64,000 nt of DNA, taken from JBDTNL01 sp039933785 (lineage in GTDB: Bacteria; Acidobacteriota; Thermoanaerobaculia; Multivoradales; JAGPDF01). This document shows positions 8,582 to 17,809 of the stretch, piece after piece (the stretch's first letter is position 1; every line of letters starts with the position of its first letter). The stretch spans positions 61,571 through 125,570 of the forward strand of contig JBDTNL010000003.1 of NCBI GenBank assembly GCA_039933785.1. The letters run 5' to 3'. The position numbers and the translations under genes are program-made. The notes under the pieces are model-generated. The model was not told where the DNA came from. It made no database searches and saw nothing but the letters and a program-made list of their open reading frames with translations.

Positions 8582-9418
8582 ATGCGCCGCACCCTCCTCG
8601 CGCCCTGCCTGGCAGGTCTGAGTCTCGCCGTTGCAGTCCGAGTCGCAAGCTCGGCGGTCGCCGTGCCCAGCCCGCAGGAGGTCAAGCCTGGTTCGGTCGT
8701 CCGCTGGCCCGGTGAGGGGATCAGTCGGTGTGCCATGGCCTCGAAGTCGTGGGCGCCGCTCGCAGGCGCCTGCTACTTCGCGGTCGACTTGTTGGCCGAA
8801 GGCACCTTCACCGTGGAGCGGACCCAGGCCGGGAAAACGGAGCGCCGGACGCTGCGCGTCGCCGCCTATCCCTACCCCGAGCAGCACATCGAGATTCAGG
8901 ACCAATCCAAAGTCGATCTTTCGCCGGCGGACTTGAAGCGCACGGAGCGCGAAGAACGGGAAGTCGGGAAGCTGTTCGCCAGCTCGGGCTCGCGCCGTTT
9001 CACGCTGCCGCTAGGACGCCCGCTCACCGAGCTGCCGCCGGGCGGGCGCTTCGGCAGTCGGCGTTGGTTCAACGGCCAGCCCAGAAACCCGCATACCGGC
9101 GCGGACTTCGCGGCCACCGAGGGCACGCCGGTCTTCGCCTCCGCCGAGGGCAAGGTGGTGCTGGCGAAGGACCTCTTCTTCTCCGGCAACTCGGTGTTTG
9201 TCGATCACGGCGACGGCCTGATCACGATGTACTTCCACTTCAGCAAGATCCTGGTCAAGGTGGGCCAGGAAGTGAAGCGCGGCAGCGAGGTCGGCTTGGT
9301 CGGCGCCACCGGCCGAGCTTCTGGGCCGCACCTGCACATGGGGGTGCGATGGCACGGTGCGCGGGTCGATCCCGAGCCGCTTCTCGCGGCCCCGGGCACG
9401 ATTCCCGCGTTGAACTAG
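8582..9418 (+). CDS. secreted M23 (LytM-type) peptidase
   Basis: A 278-residue protein with an N-terminal signal sequence (LLAPCLAGLSLAVAVRVASSA) and an Ig-like N-terminal region. The C-terminal LytM/lysostaphin domain has the zinc ligands of HTGADF and HLHMG, and VDHGDGLITMYFHFS between. It probably cleaves peptidoglycan cross-bridges in the periplasm or serves as an activator of cell-wall hydrolases. ATG 8582 is preferred over an in-frame TTG at 8537 because of the TACACT element and the signal peptide. Confidence 0.9.
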   Translation: MRRTLLAPCLAGLSLAVAVRVASSAVAVPSPQEVKPGSVVRWPGEGISRCAMASKSWAPLAGACYFAVDLLAEGTFTVERTQAGKTERRTLRVAAYPYPEQHIEIQDQSKVDLSPADLKRTEREEREVGKLFASSGSRRFTLPLGRPLTELPPGGRFGSRRWFNGQPRNPHTGADFAATEGTPVFASAEGKVVLAKDLFFSGNSVFVDHGDGLITMYFHFSKILVKVGQEVKRGSEVGLVGATGRASGPHLHMGVRWHGARVDPEPLLAAPGTIPALN

Positions 9419-9430
9419 CGCCGTTCGGCC

Positions 9431-12280
9431 CTACTTCTTGCCTTCCGGCATCAGTACACCCCGCACGTAGTTCTCGGGGTCGACGTACTTTCGCGCGGTG
9501 TCCCGGAGGCGTTCGGGCGTGACGCGCTGCACCAGCTCGTCGTAGTGCAGGATGAGCAACGGATCGAGATGGTGCTGGTCGTAGGTCTGCAGGATGTCGA
9601 CCCAGAAGGCGTTTTCACGCAGCGCGAGTTCGCGTTCGCGCTTCTGAGTTTCGCGGACCTTCTCGGCGTAGGTTTCTGCCAACCCGTGCTCGCGGACGGC
9701 TTGGAGCTCGCGGAGAGTCGCCGCAACAAGCTCGTCGACCCGCTCGGGCGCGCAACCGAAGCTGACGCTGAAGCTGAAACGTCCGGTCGGCCGCTCGCTG
9801 ATCCCGGAGCTCACTCCGACGCCGTAGACGCCGCCTAGGTCCTCGCGCAGGACCTCGCGCAGCCGGATAGTAAGCGCGTCGGAGAGCGCGTCGATGTCGT
9901 GCAGGTTCTCGCGGCTCCACTCGGCGGAGCCGTTCCACACCAGTCGCACTTGGGCCTTGGGTTCCAGCCCCTTGCGGACATCGATGTTCACGTGTCCGGT
10001 GGGCGCTTTGATCCCGATGTCGCGCCAGGTCTCGTGACGGTTGAGCGAAGGCAGGCCTCCGAGGTAGGTGAGCACCAGCGGGCGCAGCGTATCGAGATCG
10101 AGGTTGCCGACCAGTAGGAAGGTGAATTCCGAGGCGTCGGCGAAGCGATCCTTGAAGATGCGCATCGCGGCGTCGAGGTCGATCGAGTCGACGCCGGCTT
10201 CGGTAAGCGGCTTGCGGCGTAGATGTCCACCGGAGAGCACTTCGCGCATTGCGTCGCTGAACGCCGCGCCGGGCGACGCCAGGCGATCGTCGATCGAGGC
10301 CCGGAGCTTGGCGACCTGGTTAGTGAAGACCACGCGATCGCGGCGCGGCGCCGTCATCGATAGCCAGGCGAGCTGAAACATGGTCTCGGTGTCGCGCAGC
10401 GAGGCGGTCCCGCCGACGCCTTCGTCGAGCTCGCCGATATAAGCGCCGGCTTGTGCGGCCTTGCCGGCGAGGGCTTTGTCGAGCGTGATCGAATCGAAAT
10501 CGCCGAGGCCGCCGTCGCGCAGGAGCGAGGCCGCGAAGGTGGCGGAGAGATAGTCCTTGTCCGACACCAGGGACGTTCCACCGGGCTTCCAGCCGCGCAG
10601 CAGAATCTGATCGTTCTGGAAGTCGGTCGGTTTCAGAATGACCCTGGCGCCGTTCGACAGGGTCCAGATCGTGAGGCCGAGCTCGGGTACCTTCTCCTCG
10701 GAGGTGAGCGTGCCCGGTTGCGGGGGATGCTCGACCAGCGGCTTGTCGACCACGCGGTCGACCCATGGGGTGAGCTCGCGCTCGCTGACCTCGCCGAAGA
10801 CCTTGCGCAGATCGGCCTCGCGCGGCGGCTCGCTCCGATTGTTCTTGGGCGCGCTCACCATCACTGCCCGGTCGTCGCGGTCGGTCCAATTGGCGGCGAG
10901 GCGGTTGGTCTCAGCGAGCGTGATGGTGGGGAGAAACTGCGCCACCATGGCGTGCTCGGCGGCGATGCCCGGCGCCGGTTCGTCCTCGAGGTAGTTGCGC
11001 GAGTACTCGGCGGCGAAGCCTGCGGACTCGAGCTTGTCGACTTCGGCGAGCGCCTGCTCGTACGAGCGCAGCATCTCGGCCTTCTGGCGCTCGAGCTCCG
11101 AGAGATTGAAGCCGAAGCGGTGCACGCGCTCGATCTCGGTGAAGAGAGCGTCGAGCCCGCGCGGCACGCCACCGTCGGGTACGCCGGCGCCCTGGACCGT
11201 GGACGCCACCGTGCGTACCAGGCTGTCCGAGCCGGAGACTCCGTAGAGGAACGGCGGATTGGCCTTTTCCGCGAGCTCGGCGAGACGCGCGTTCAGCATC
11301 GAGTGGTACAGGCGCTCGACCAGCGATCGCCGGTAATCCTCGGCCGTGCCTTCGGACGGCGCCGGATGCAGGTGGTAGACCGCGACCGAAGTTTCGGTGA
11401 GCTCGGGATCGGTGGCGATGCTGTAGAGCGTGCCGCGGTGCGACGGCACTCCCCACGAGCCGCGGGGACGTTCATGAGCAGGGTTCGTCAGATCGGCGAA
11501 ACGCGCCCGGATCTGAGTCTCGACCGTCGACGGATCGAGGTCGCCGACCGCGATCACCGCCATGAGGTCGGGCCGATACCAGTCCCGGTAGAAACGCTTG
11601 AGCGCCTCGTGCGGGGCGTGTTCGATGGTCGCGAGCGTGCCGATGGGTAAGCGGTCGGCGTAGCGCGAGCCCTTGAACAGAATCGGGAACTGTTGGTCGC
11701 GAATACGCGCTCCGGCGCCCAGGCCGAGGCGCCGCTCCTCGCGCACCACGCCCCGCTCGCGATCGATTTCGTCGGCCTCGAAGGCGACGGCGTGCGCCCA
11801 CTCATGCAGGATGTCGAGCGCCTGGGCGAAGATCACCGGGTCGTCGGTCGGCACGGTGAGGGTATAGATGGTGTCGTCGAAGCCGGTCTGCGCGTTGACG
11901 TCGGCGCCGAAGCGCATGCCGATCGATTCCAGGTAGTTCACCAGGTCGAGCTTGGGAAAGCGCTCGGTGCCGTTGAACGCCATGTGCTCGACCATGTGTG
12001 CCAGACCGCGCTGATCGTCGTCCTCGAGTACCGATCCCGCGTTCACTACCAGCCAGAGCTCGGCCCGCTTCCGCGGTTTGGCGTTGGCGCGCACGTAGTA
12101 GGTGAGGCCGTTCTCGAGCTGGCCCTTGTGGATGCTGGTGTCGAGCGGCAGCGGCGTCGCGGCCGGCGCGGCGGGCGGAGCGGTCCGGGCCGCGGGTGTC
12201 TGGGAAGCGCATGCACCGACGAGCAGGGGAGCGCCGAGGGCGAATACGCGGAGTAGACGAAGCGAGGTGGCGGCGTTCAT
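9431..12280 (-). CDS. M16 family zinc peptidase lipoprotein (PqqL/insulinase-like)
   Basis: A 949-residue, two-half M16 peptidase. The inverted zinc motif HMVEH is at residues 95-99, with the distal Glu in the REERRLGLG region. The second half repeats the fold without the metal site. A lipobox (LVGAC, Cys24) predicts anchoring as a lipoprotein, so it acts at the periplasmic side. Likely substrates are small peptides or unfolded fragments. TATCCT sits 8 bases before the ATG. It is transcribed leftward after queA but 65 bases away, with its own promoter element. Confidence 0.92.
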   Translation of the reverse strand: MNAATSLRLLRVFALGAPLLVGACASQTPAARTAPPAAPAATPLPLDTSIHKGQLENGLTYYVRANAKPRKRAELWLVVNAGSVLEDDDQRGLAHMVEHMAFNGTERFPKLDLVNYLESIGMRFGADVNAQTGFDDTIYTLTVPTDDPVIFAQALDILHEWAHAVAFEADEIDRERGVVREERRLGLGAGARIRDQQFPILFKGSRYADRLPIGTLATIEHAPHEALKRFYRDWYRPDLMAVIAVGDLDPSTVETQIRARFADLTNPAHERPRGSWGVPSHRGTLYSIATDPELTETSVAVYHLHPAPSEGTAEDYRRSLVERLYHSMLNARLAELAEKANPPFLYGVSGSDSLVRTVASTVQGAGVPDGGVPRGLDALFTEIERVHRFGFNLSELERQKAEMLRSYEQALAEVDKLESAGFAAEYSRNYLEDEPAPGIAAEHAMVAQFLPTITLAETNRLAANWTDRDDRAVMVSAPKNNRSEPPREADLRKVFGEVSERELTPWVDRVVDKPLVEHPPQPGTLTSEEKVPELGLTIWTLSNGARVILKPTDFQNDQILLRGWKPGGTSLVSDKDYLSATFAASLLRDGGLGDFDSITLDKALAGKAAQAGAYIGELDEGVGGTASLRDTETMFQLAWLSMTAPRRDRVVFTNQVAKLRASIDDRLASPGAAFSDAMREVLSGGHLRRKPLTEAGVDSIDLDAAMRIFKDRFADASEFTFLLVGNLDLDTLRPLVLTYLGGLPSLNRHETWRDIGIKAPTGHVNIDVRKGLEPKAQVRLVWNGSAEWSRENLHDIDALSDALTIRLREVLREDLGGVYGVGVSSGISERPTGRFSFSVSFGCAPERVDELVAATLRELQAVREHGLAETYAEKVRETQKRERELALRENAFWVDILQTYDQHHLDPLLILHYDELVQRVTPERLRDTARKYVDPENYVRGVLMPEGKK

Positions 12281-12288
12281 GGCGCCTC

Positions 12289-12294
12289 AGGATA
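12289..12294 (-). promoter_or_regulatory. -10-like TATCCT ahead of the M16 peptidase
   Basis: TATCCT is 8 bases from the ATG at 12280. A GAGG lies within the spacer, so this gene may use either a very short leader or a conventional site from an upstream transcript. Confidence 0.3.
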
Positions 12295-12344
12295 GCGAGA
12301 AAACTTCGGGAAATTCGGTGATGGGCGGGAATTTCGTCCCGCTC

Positions 12345-13382
12345 TCAGGCCCGATCGACCAGCATCGCGTCGCCGTACGAGTAGAAGCGGTAGCCCGCGC
12401 GGATCGCTTCGTTGTAGGCAGCCAGGACGCGTTCCCGGCCGGCGAAGGCTGAGACCAGCATGAGCAGGGTGGACCGCGGCAGGTGAAAGTTGGTGAGTAG
12501 GACGTTGACGGCACGGAAACGGAATCCCGGAGTGATGAAGATGTCGGTCCGCCCCGACGCCGGCGAAATCTCGCCCGTGGCGAGCGCCGCGGCTTCGAGA
12601 GTGCGAACGACCGTGGTGCCCACGGCGACGATGCGGCCGCCTAGGGCGCGGGTTCGCGCGATTGCCGTGGCGGTATCGGCCGAGATCTCGAAGCGCTCGC
12701 TCTCCATCGGGTGCTCGTGAACGAGCTCGGCGGTCACCGGTTTGAACGTCCCGATGCCGACGTGGAGCGTGATCGTGCAGATCTCGATCCCGCGCGTCCG
12801 CGCGGCGTCGAGGATCTCGGGAGTGAAGTGCAGCCCCGCAGTCGGCGCCGCGATGGCGCCGTCGAAGCGCGAGAAGACGGTCTGATACCGCTCGCGGTCG
12901 GCCTCGTCGTCCGAACGCTTGATGTAGGGCGGCAGCGGCACGTGCCCGAGCTCCTCGAGATGGGGCTCGATGGGCTCGGAGAAGCGCACGCGATGACGGC
13001 CGTCGGCGGCCTTGGCGAGCACTTCAACCTGCAGCACGGCCTTCTCGCCAGCGCCGCCGAGGAGCAGGCGCTCGCCGACACGGGCGCGCTTTCCGGGTTT
13101 CGCAAGAGCATCCCACTCGGTAAGCCCATGGCGCTCGACCAGCAGGAGCTCGACTTGAGATTGCGTCGAAGCGCGGCGCGCGAAGAGCCGCGCTGGAATG
13201 ACCCGTGTGTCGTTCACCACCAACAGGTCGCCGGGACGGAGGATCTCGGGCAGATCAGCCACGGCGCGATTGCGGTCGGCACCGCGAGCATTGAGCACCA
13301 GGAGTCTGCTGGTGCCGCGAGCCGCCGCGTGTTGCGCGATGCTGGCCGCGGGAAGATGGAAATTGAAGTCGCTAGTGAGCAC
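12345..13382 (-). CDS. queA: S-adenosylmethionine:tRNA ribosyltransferase-isomerase
   Basis: A 345-residue QueA that makes epoxyqueuosine at the tRNA wobble position by transferring the ribosyl group of SAM to preQ1-tRNA. It has the family N-terminus (LTSDFNFHLPAASIAQ), NDTRVIPARLF, PTAGLHFTPE, THVGIGTF-like HVGIGTFKPV and NFHLPRSTLLMLVSAFAG near the C-terminus. The start is GTG at 13382. Directly upstream lies a near copy of the first 11 codons that begins with ATG but ends in TAG, in the same frame. The gene follows the oppC-like stop by 42 bases and is probably in that transcript. Confidence 0.95.
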   Translation of the reverse strand: MLTSDFNFHLPAASIAQHAAARGTSRLLVLNARGADRNRAVADLPEILRPGDLLVVNDTRVIPARLFARRASTQSQVELLLVERHGLTEWDALAKPGKRARVGERLLLGGAGEKAVLQVEVLAKAADGRHRVRFSEPIEPHLEELGHVPLPPYIKRSDDEADRERYQTVFSRFDGAIAAPTAGLHFTPEILDAARTRGIEICTITLHVGIGTFKPVTAELVHEHPMESERFEISADTATAIARTRALGGRIVAVGTTVVRTLEAAALATGEISPASGRTDIFITPGFRFRAVNVLLTNFHLPRSTLLMLVSAFAGRERVLAAYNEAIRAGYRFYSYGDAMLVDRA

Positions 13383-13385
13383 GGG

Positions 13386-13421
13386 CTAAGGAAGGAACCG
13401 ATCGCAGTCGCTGGTGAGCAT
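13386..13421 (-). other. mini-ORF duplicating the start of queA
   Basis: On the minus strand an ATG at 13421 opens an 11-codon frame, M-L-T-S-D-C-D-R-F-L-P-stop, which mirrors the first codons of queA, M-L-T-S-D-F-N-F-H-L-P. The two 38-base segments (each starting TAGCC) agree at 27 positions, 24 of them in the first 27. They are adjacent direct repeats in the same frame. It may be a decayed tandem duplication or a coupled leader cistron. Confidence 0.6.
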
Positions 13422-13424
13422 CGG

Positions 13425-14438
13425 CTATGGAGGAGAAACCGGGCTGGCGACTACCGTCGACGTCGAGCGACGCTGCCGCGGATCGAGCCGGTCGCGCAGG
13501 CCGTCAGCGACCAGGTTGCACGCCATGACAGTGAGCGCCAGCGCCGTGCCGGGGAAGACAGCGCCCCACCAGGCGACCGGGAGGCTGTCGCGGGCCTCGG
13601 CGATCATTGCGCCCCAGCTTGGTGTCGGCGCCTGTACGCCGAGGCCGAGAAAGGAAAGCGTGGCCTCGCCCAGGATGAGGTCGCTCACCAGCAGCGCCGC
13701 CGCGATCAGCGCCGGAGTGAGGGCGTTGGGGAGCAAATGACGGAGCAGGATGCGCAGTCTCGTCTCGCCGACGGCTCGCGCCGCCGCCACGAAGTCGCGC
13801 TCCTTGAGCGCCACGATCTCCGCCCGCACCAGCCGCGCGATAGGCATCCAGGCGGTGCCGCCCAGGACCAAGACCACGAGGGCGAGGCTCGGGCCGATGA
13901 GCGCCGCGATGGCGAGAACCAACACGAGCTGCGGGAAGCACAGCAACGCGTCGACGCTACGCATGAGGATGCCGTCGGCCCAGCCGCCGAAGCCGCCGGC
14001 GACCGCGCCCACCGCGAGTCCGAGGATCAGGCCCAGAAGCACGGCCGACAGCCCGACCGCGAGCGAAACGCGAGCGCCCTGGAGCAGTCGCGCGAGCACG
14101 TCGCGGCCCAGGCGATCGCTGCCGAGGGGAAATCGGGCGCGGCCAGAAACCCCGCTCGCCGTCAAGTTGGTCACTCGCGAGGCTTCGATCGTTTGTTGCG
14201 AGCCCAGCCGGTCGACGATCAATTGGTCGCCGGCTCGCTGCACGTGGTCCGCGAGTAGCGTGCTGCCATCGGTGAGTTGGATGACGAAGAAGCTCGAGCC
14301 TGGCGGCTGCCAGCGAGCGACCGCAGGATCGAGCTGAGCGTCGGGATCCGCGGCGACCAGCCCAGGCCCGGCCAGAGCGGTGACCGCGAAGGCGGCGAGC
14401 ATCCAAGCGCCGACGCGCAGGAGGGACAGGCTATGCAT
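13425..14438 (-). CDS. peptide ABC transporter permease, DppC/OppC-like, with periplasmic insertion
   Basis: A 337-residue inner-membrane permease. After the first helix (residues 11-29) there is an extra segment at about 50-95 of beta-strand character (FVIQLTDGSTLLADHVQ, DQLIVDRLGSQQTIEASRV), not found in ordinary OppC, before FPLGSDRLGRD (103-113), which is the usual HPLGTDxxGRD motif. The cytoplasmic EAA loop is ARAVGETRLRILLRHLLPNA. It pairs with the OppB-like protein; ATG 14438 overlaps its stop by 8 bases. No ATPase gene adjoins. Confidence 0.88.
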   Translation of the reverse strand: MHSLSLLRVGAWMLAAFAVTALAGPGLVAADPDAQLDPAVARWQPPGSSFFVIQLTDGSTLLADHVQRAGDQLIVDRLGSQQTIEASRVTNLTASGVSGRARFPLGSDRLGRDVLARLLQGARVSLAVGLSAVLLGLILGLAVGAVAGGFGGWADGILMRSVDALLCFPQLVLVLAIAALIGPSLALVVLVLGGTAWMPIARLVRAEIVALKERDFVAAARAVGETRLRILLRHLLPNALTPALIAAALLVSDLILGEATLSFLGLGVQAPTPSWGAMIAEARDSLPVAWWGAVFPGTALALTVMACNLVADGLRDRLDPRQRRSTSTVVASPVSPP

Positions 14439-15432
14439 GCTGGGCCTGGCGCGGATCGGCAGCGGCACTCTGTTCCCGGATGCGGGGGTCGATCGCGGCG
14501 TGCAGCGCGTCGGCAAGCAGGCCGCCGAGCAACACGAGAATCGCGTTGCAAGTCGTCCAGCCGAGCACCAGCGGCAGGTCGCGTTGGAGCATCGCGTCGT
14601 AGGCCAGACGGCCCATGCCGGGCCACGCGAACACCACCTCGACGGCGAGCACCCCGGCGAGCAGGGCGGGCAGTTGCGTTCCGATCGCTTGCAGCAGCGG
14701 CGGCAGGGCATTGCGCAGCGCATGCCGCCAGAGGACTCTCGGCTCGCTCAGCCCGCGCGCGCGCGCCGCGCGAACGTAGTCCTGGCCGAGCTGCTCGAGC
14801 AATGCGTTGCGCACGAAACGCCCGATGCCGCCGGCGTTGGTGGCCGCGAGGACCAGCGCCGGCAGGATCAAGTGCCGAAGCAGGTCGAGAGTGCGGGCGC
14901 CCGCCGGCAGGTCGAATGCGCCGGCGGAGTGCATGTGTCCCGCCGGTAACAGCGGCCAATGGAGCGCGAAGAGCAGGATGGCGAGGATTCCCAGCCAATA
15001 GACCGGCAGCGAGTACAGGGTCAGCGAGAGCACGCGCAGCACATGGTCCGCCGGTCCACCGGCCCGGCGCGCGGCCCAGACACCGAGCCACAGCCCGAGG
15101 CCGTACTGCAGGGGAATGGCCGCCGCCGCGAGGAGCGCACTCGCCGGCAGCGCCTCGCCGAGCACCGCGAGTACCGGTCGCTTGTAGGTGAATGAAGTAC
15201 CCCAGTCGAAACGCAGCAAGGCGTTGCGCATCCAAGACAGATACTGGGTCGCCAGGGGCCGGTCGAGGCCGAAGGCGTGGCGCACCAGCTCTCGCTGCGC
15301 CGCGGGCAGTCGAGGGTCTTCGAGCGCCGAGAGCTGGCCGGGCAGGAAGTGAAGAAGCACGAACACCGCACTCAGCACGAGCACCAGGAGCAGACCGGCG
15401 GCGGCCAGCCGGCGAAGGAGGAATCTCGTCAT
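14431..15432 (-). CDS. peptide ABC transporter permease, DppB/OppB-like
   Basis: A 333-residue permease starting MTRFLLRRLAAAGLLLVLVL, with the usual first helix, the FGLDRPLATQYLSWM segment, and the EAA loop DYVRAARARGLSEPRVLWRHALRNA. It forms the membrane channel with the OppC-like partner. It follows the binding-protein gene by 35 bases in the same direction. The missing ATPases must be encoded elsewhere, or the permeases share those of another transporter. Confidence 0.9.
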   Translation of the reverse strand: MTRFLLRRLAAAGLLLVLVLSAVFVLLHFLPGQLSALEDPRLPAAQRELVRHAFGLDRPLATQYLSWMRNALLRFDWGTSFTYKRPVLAVLGEALPASALLAAAAIPLQYGLGLWLGVWAARRAGGPADHVLRVLSLTLYSLPVYWLGILAILLFALHWPLLPAGHMHSAGAFDLPAGARTLDLLRHLILPALVLAATNAGGIGRFVRNALLEQLGQDYVRAARARGLSEPRVLWRHALRNALPPLLQAIGTQLPALLAGVLAVEVVFAWPGMGRLAYDAMLQRDLPLVLGWTTCNAILVLLGGLLADALHAAIDPRIREQSAAADPRQAQHA

Positions 15433-15467
15433 CTCGGTAGCCGGCCGCCCGCGAGCAGAAGCGAGCT

Positions 15468-17144
15468 CTAGTCCCGCACCCACCAGTGACGGACGTTGAA
15501 GAAGGCCGAGATCGCGTTGGGCTCGGCATCCTGCAGACGTCGGCTGGCGCCGTCGAGACGCTGCGGCTCCCAGAGCAAGGTGAAGGGTTGGTCGCGGTAG
15601 AGGATCTGCTGCAGTTGATCGAGGATTGGCTTCGCCTGCGCCGGCTCGGACATGGCGCGAGCCTGCTGCAAGAGGCGGTCGACCTCGGGGTTCGAGTAGG
15701 AGGAGAAGTTGCTGCCGTTCGCGATCGAGTCGGTCGAGAAGGCGTAGGCGAGATCGAGCGAGGTGTCGATCGCGAAGGCCTGGATCATGGCCTCGAACTC
15801 GTGCTTGCCGGCCTTCTCGTTCATGGTGTTGAGGTCGATCTGCCGTGGCCGGACATCGACGCCGATGCTCTTGAGCTGCTGCTGGATCATGACCGCGGCG
15901 TCGGCGCGAATGGAGTTCCCCGCGTTGGTGAGGAGCTCGAAGCGCAACGGATGGCCGACGCGGTCGAGCACGCCGTCGCCGTCGCTGTCCTTCCAGCCCT
16001 TGCTCGCCAAAAGACGCTTCGACTCCTGTGGATCGTAGGGCAGGGGTTGCAGGGTCGAGTCGTGCGCCCAGATCCCGTTGATCACCGGTGAGGACGAGAG
16101 ACGAGCGTAGCTGCCCCACAGGGCGTCGACGAGGCGTTGTCGGTCGATCCCCAGGGTGAGCGCCCGGCGCACGTCGGGATCGGAGAACTGCGGCAGTCGG
16201 GAATTCCAGCAGACGAACGTGTATTGCCGATTCCAGAACGTGAGGAGTTGTGCGCGATCGGAGGCGATGACCCGCTTGGCCTGGGCCGCGGGGATCTGTG
16301 GCACGTAGTCGATCTGACCGGCGAGTAGCTGTTCGAGCAGGCCGCTCGCGTCGGGCACGATCCGAATCACCAACCGATCGAGCCGCGGCAGGCCGGGCTC
16401 GTAGTACTTGGGATTGCGCGCAAAGACGATCTCCTGCTGTGGCGTCCACGAAGCGAGTGTGAACGGACCGTCGACGACGAGATTCTGACGGAACCAGTCC
16501 GAGCTCGCCCGCCACTGCTTGAACGGCAGCTTCTCCCAGGCATGCTTGGGGAGGACCACGCCTTCGTTGGCGTCGGCCAGCTGCGCGAAGTACGCGTGAG
16601 TAAAGTGCATGCGCACGGTCTGCGCATCGACGACCTCGACGTCGCGAATCGACTCCTTGAGGTAGGAATACTCCCAGGCAACGTCGGCATTGGTCTGCGC
16701 CTGCCAGGTGAAGCGTACGTCGTCCGCGGTGACCGGAACGCCGTCGCTCCAGACAACGTTTGCGCGGAGATGGAGCGTGAGCGTCAGGTGATCCGGCGAC
16801 CACTCGTAGCGCTCGGCGAGGGCCGGCGCGAAGGTCGGCGGGTGCTCCCGGTAGTCAGGCAGTTCCTCGAACAGGCGCAGGAAGAGGAGCCGGCTGGCGA
16901 CGTCGGCGGAGAGGACCGTGCCTCCCGCGAGCACTTCGTTCACGCTGACCAGGTCTTCGGCGTTGCCGAACACCACGGTGCCGCCGGCGCGAGGTTCGTT
17001 GGATGCTACGGCCGCGGGCTTTTCCGGCGCTTTCGCGCAGGCCGCGAGCGCCAGCAGGAGCATTACCAGGAGTGGGGTCGCGACGAAGCTACGGTCAAGG
17101 AGCTTCCGCGTGCTCGCAGGGTGAGTAGAGTTTGGCGCTGACAT
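15468..17144 (-). CDS. extracellular solute-binding protein family 5 (peptide/dipeptide), lipoprotein
   Basis: A 558-residue SBP family 5 lipoprotein with a lipobox (LAAC, Cys36) and typical blocks: NEVLAGGTVLSADVASRLLF, NVVWSDGVPVTADDV, VRRALTLGIDRQRLVDAL and LTNAGNSIRADAAVMIQQQL. It should capture peptides or similar solutes for the two downstream permeases. ATG 17144 is chosen over ATG 17162 because the likely -10 (TACGAT, 17161-17166) overlaps the latter. The Hsp20 terminator lies directly upstream. Confidence 0.9.
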   Translation of the reverse strand: MSAPNSTHPASTRKLLDRSFVATPLLVMLLLALAACAKAPEKPAAVASNEPRAGGTVVFGNAEDLVSVNEVLAGGTVLSADVASRLLFLRLFEELPDYREHPPTFAPALAERYEWSPDHLTLTLHLRANVVWSDGVPVTADDVRFTWQAQTNADVAWEYSYLKESIRDVEVVDAQTVRMHFTHAYFAQLADANEGVVLPKHAWEKLPFKQWRASSDWFRQNLVVDGPFTLASWTPQQEIVFARNPKYYEPGLPRLDRLVIRIVPDASGLLEQLLAGQIDYVPQIPAAQAKRVIASDRAQLLTFWNRQYTFVCWNSRLPQFSDPDVRRALTLGIDRQRLVDALWGSYARLSSSPVINGIWAHDSTLQPLPYDPQESKRLLASKGWKDSDGDGVLDRVGHPLRFELLTNAGNSIRADAAVMIQQQLKSIGVDVRPRQIDLNTMNEKAGKHEFEAMIQAFAIDTSLDLAYAFSTDSIANGSNFSSYSNPEVDRLLQQARAMSEPAQAKPILDQLQQILYRDQPFTLLWEPQRLDGASRRLQDAEPNAISAFFNVRHWWVRD

Positions 17145-17178
17145 GAGAGGGTTCGTCGGCATCGTAGCCGTGAGGCCG

Positions 17179-17211
17179 AAAAAAACAAAGGCCCCGCCTG
17201 ATGGCGGGGCC
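17179..17211 (-). terminator. Rho-independent terminator of hsp20
   Basis: A perfect 9-base-pair stem (GGCCCCGCC 17190-17198 with GGCGGGGCC 17203-17211) and a 4-base loop. Read leftward it is followed by a T-rich tract (TTTGTTTTTTT). It separates hsp20 from the peptide-transport operon. Confidence 0.92.
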
Positions 17212-17279
17212 TGGCCTGAGTGTGCGACCTGCTATCGATCAAGGCGCGCAGGCAACTCCCCACGCGCTCGGAACGTCGC

Positions 17280-17726
17280 TCAGCGGATTACGATCTTCCG
17301 CGGCTTGGTCTCCTCGGCCTTGGGCAGACTGATGTTCAGTACGCCGTCCTTGAAGATGGCCTCGACCTTTTCGGTCTCCAGGTTGTTCGGCAGAGCGAAA
17401 GTGCGAATGAAGGTGCCGTAGGACCGCTCCATCCTGTGGTAGCTCTCCTCTTGGACGTCCTTCTCGAGTTTCCGTTCACCCGAGAGCGTCAGGACGTTGT
17501 TCTCGAGCGTGATCGAAACGTCGTCCTTGGTCAGGCCGGGCAGCTCTACATGCAGCGTCAGAGCCTCTGCGGTCTCGCGGATGTCGGCCGCCGGGAGGAA
17601 CCGGCGGTTCGAGACCTGCTCGGCCTCGGCCGGGGCGAGGAATTCGTTGAAGGCCTGATGGAATAGGCGATCGAAAGGCGTGCGGAAAACCTCGTTGGCA
17701 GCGGTCCAGCGGGTGAGTGCGTTCAT
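17280..17726 (-). CDS. Hsp20/alpha-crystallin small heat-shock protein
   Basis: A 148-residue small heat-shock protein. The alpha-crystallin domain spans about residues 45-140, with ELPGLTKDDVSITLENNVL and the family-end motif GVLNISLPKAEE, and a C-terminal KIVIR (I-x-I type) tail that mediates oligomer contacts. It should hold unfolding proteins in an ATP-independent way. ATG 17726 has AAGGAG 8 bases upstream; a longer in-frame start is less likely. No CIRCE element is present in its upstream region. Confidence 0.95.
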   Translation of the reverse strand: MNALTRWTAANEVFRTPFDRLFHQAFNEFLAPAEAEQVSNRRFLPAADIRETAEALTLHVELPGLTKDDVSITLENNVLTLSGERKLEKDVQEESYHRMERSYGTFIRTFALPNNLETEKVEAIFKDGVLNISLPKAEETKPRKIVIR

Positions 17727-17809
17727 TGGATATCTCCTTTGAGGGTTCAAGCGCAATCGCAGTGGGTAACACTGAGACCTTGTCCGAATATTCCCTGTGA
17801 CCGCATAAT

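Noticed and set aside
12711..14258. 515-codon plus-strand open frame opposite queA and oppC
   Set aside because: Composition is Arg/Glu/Asp-rich without domain pattern, and both opposite genes are clear; GC-rich codon use creates such frames.
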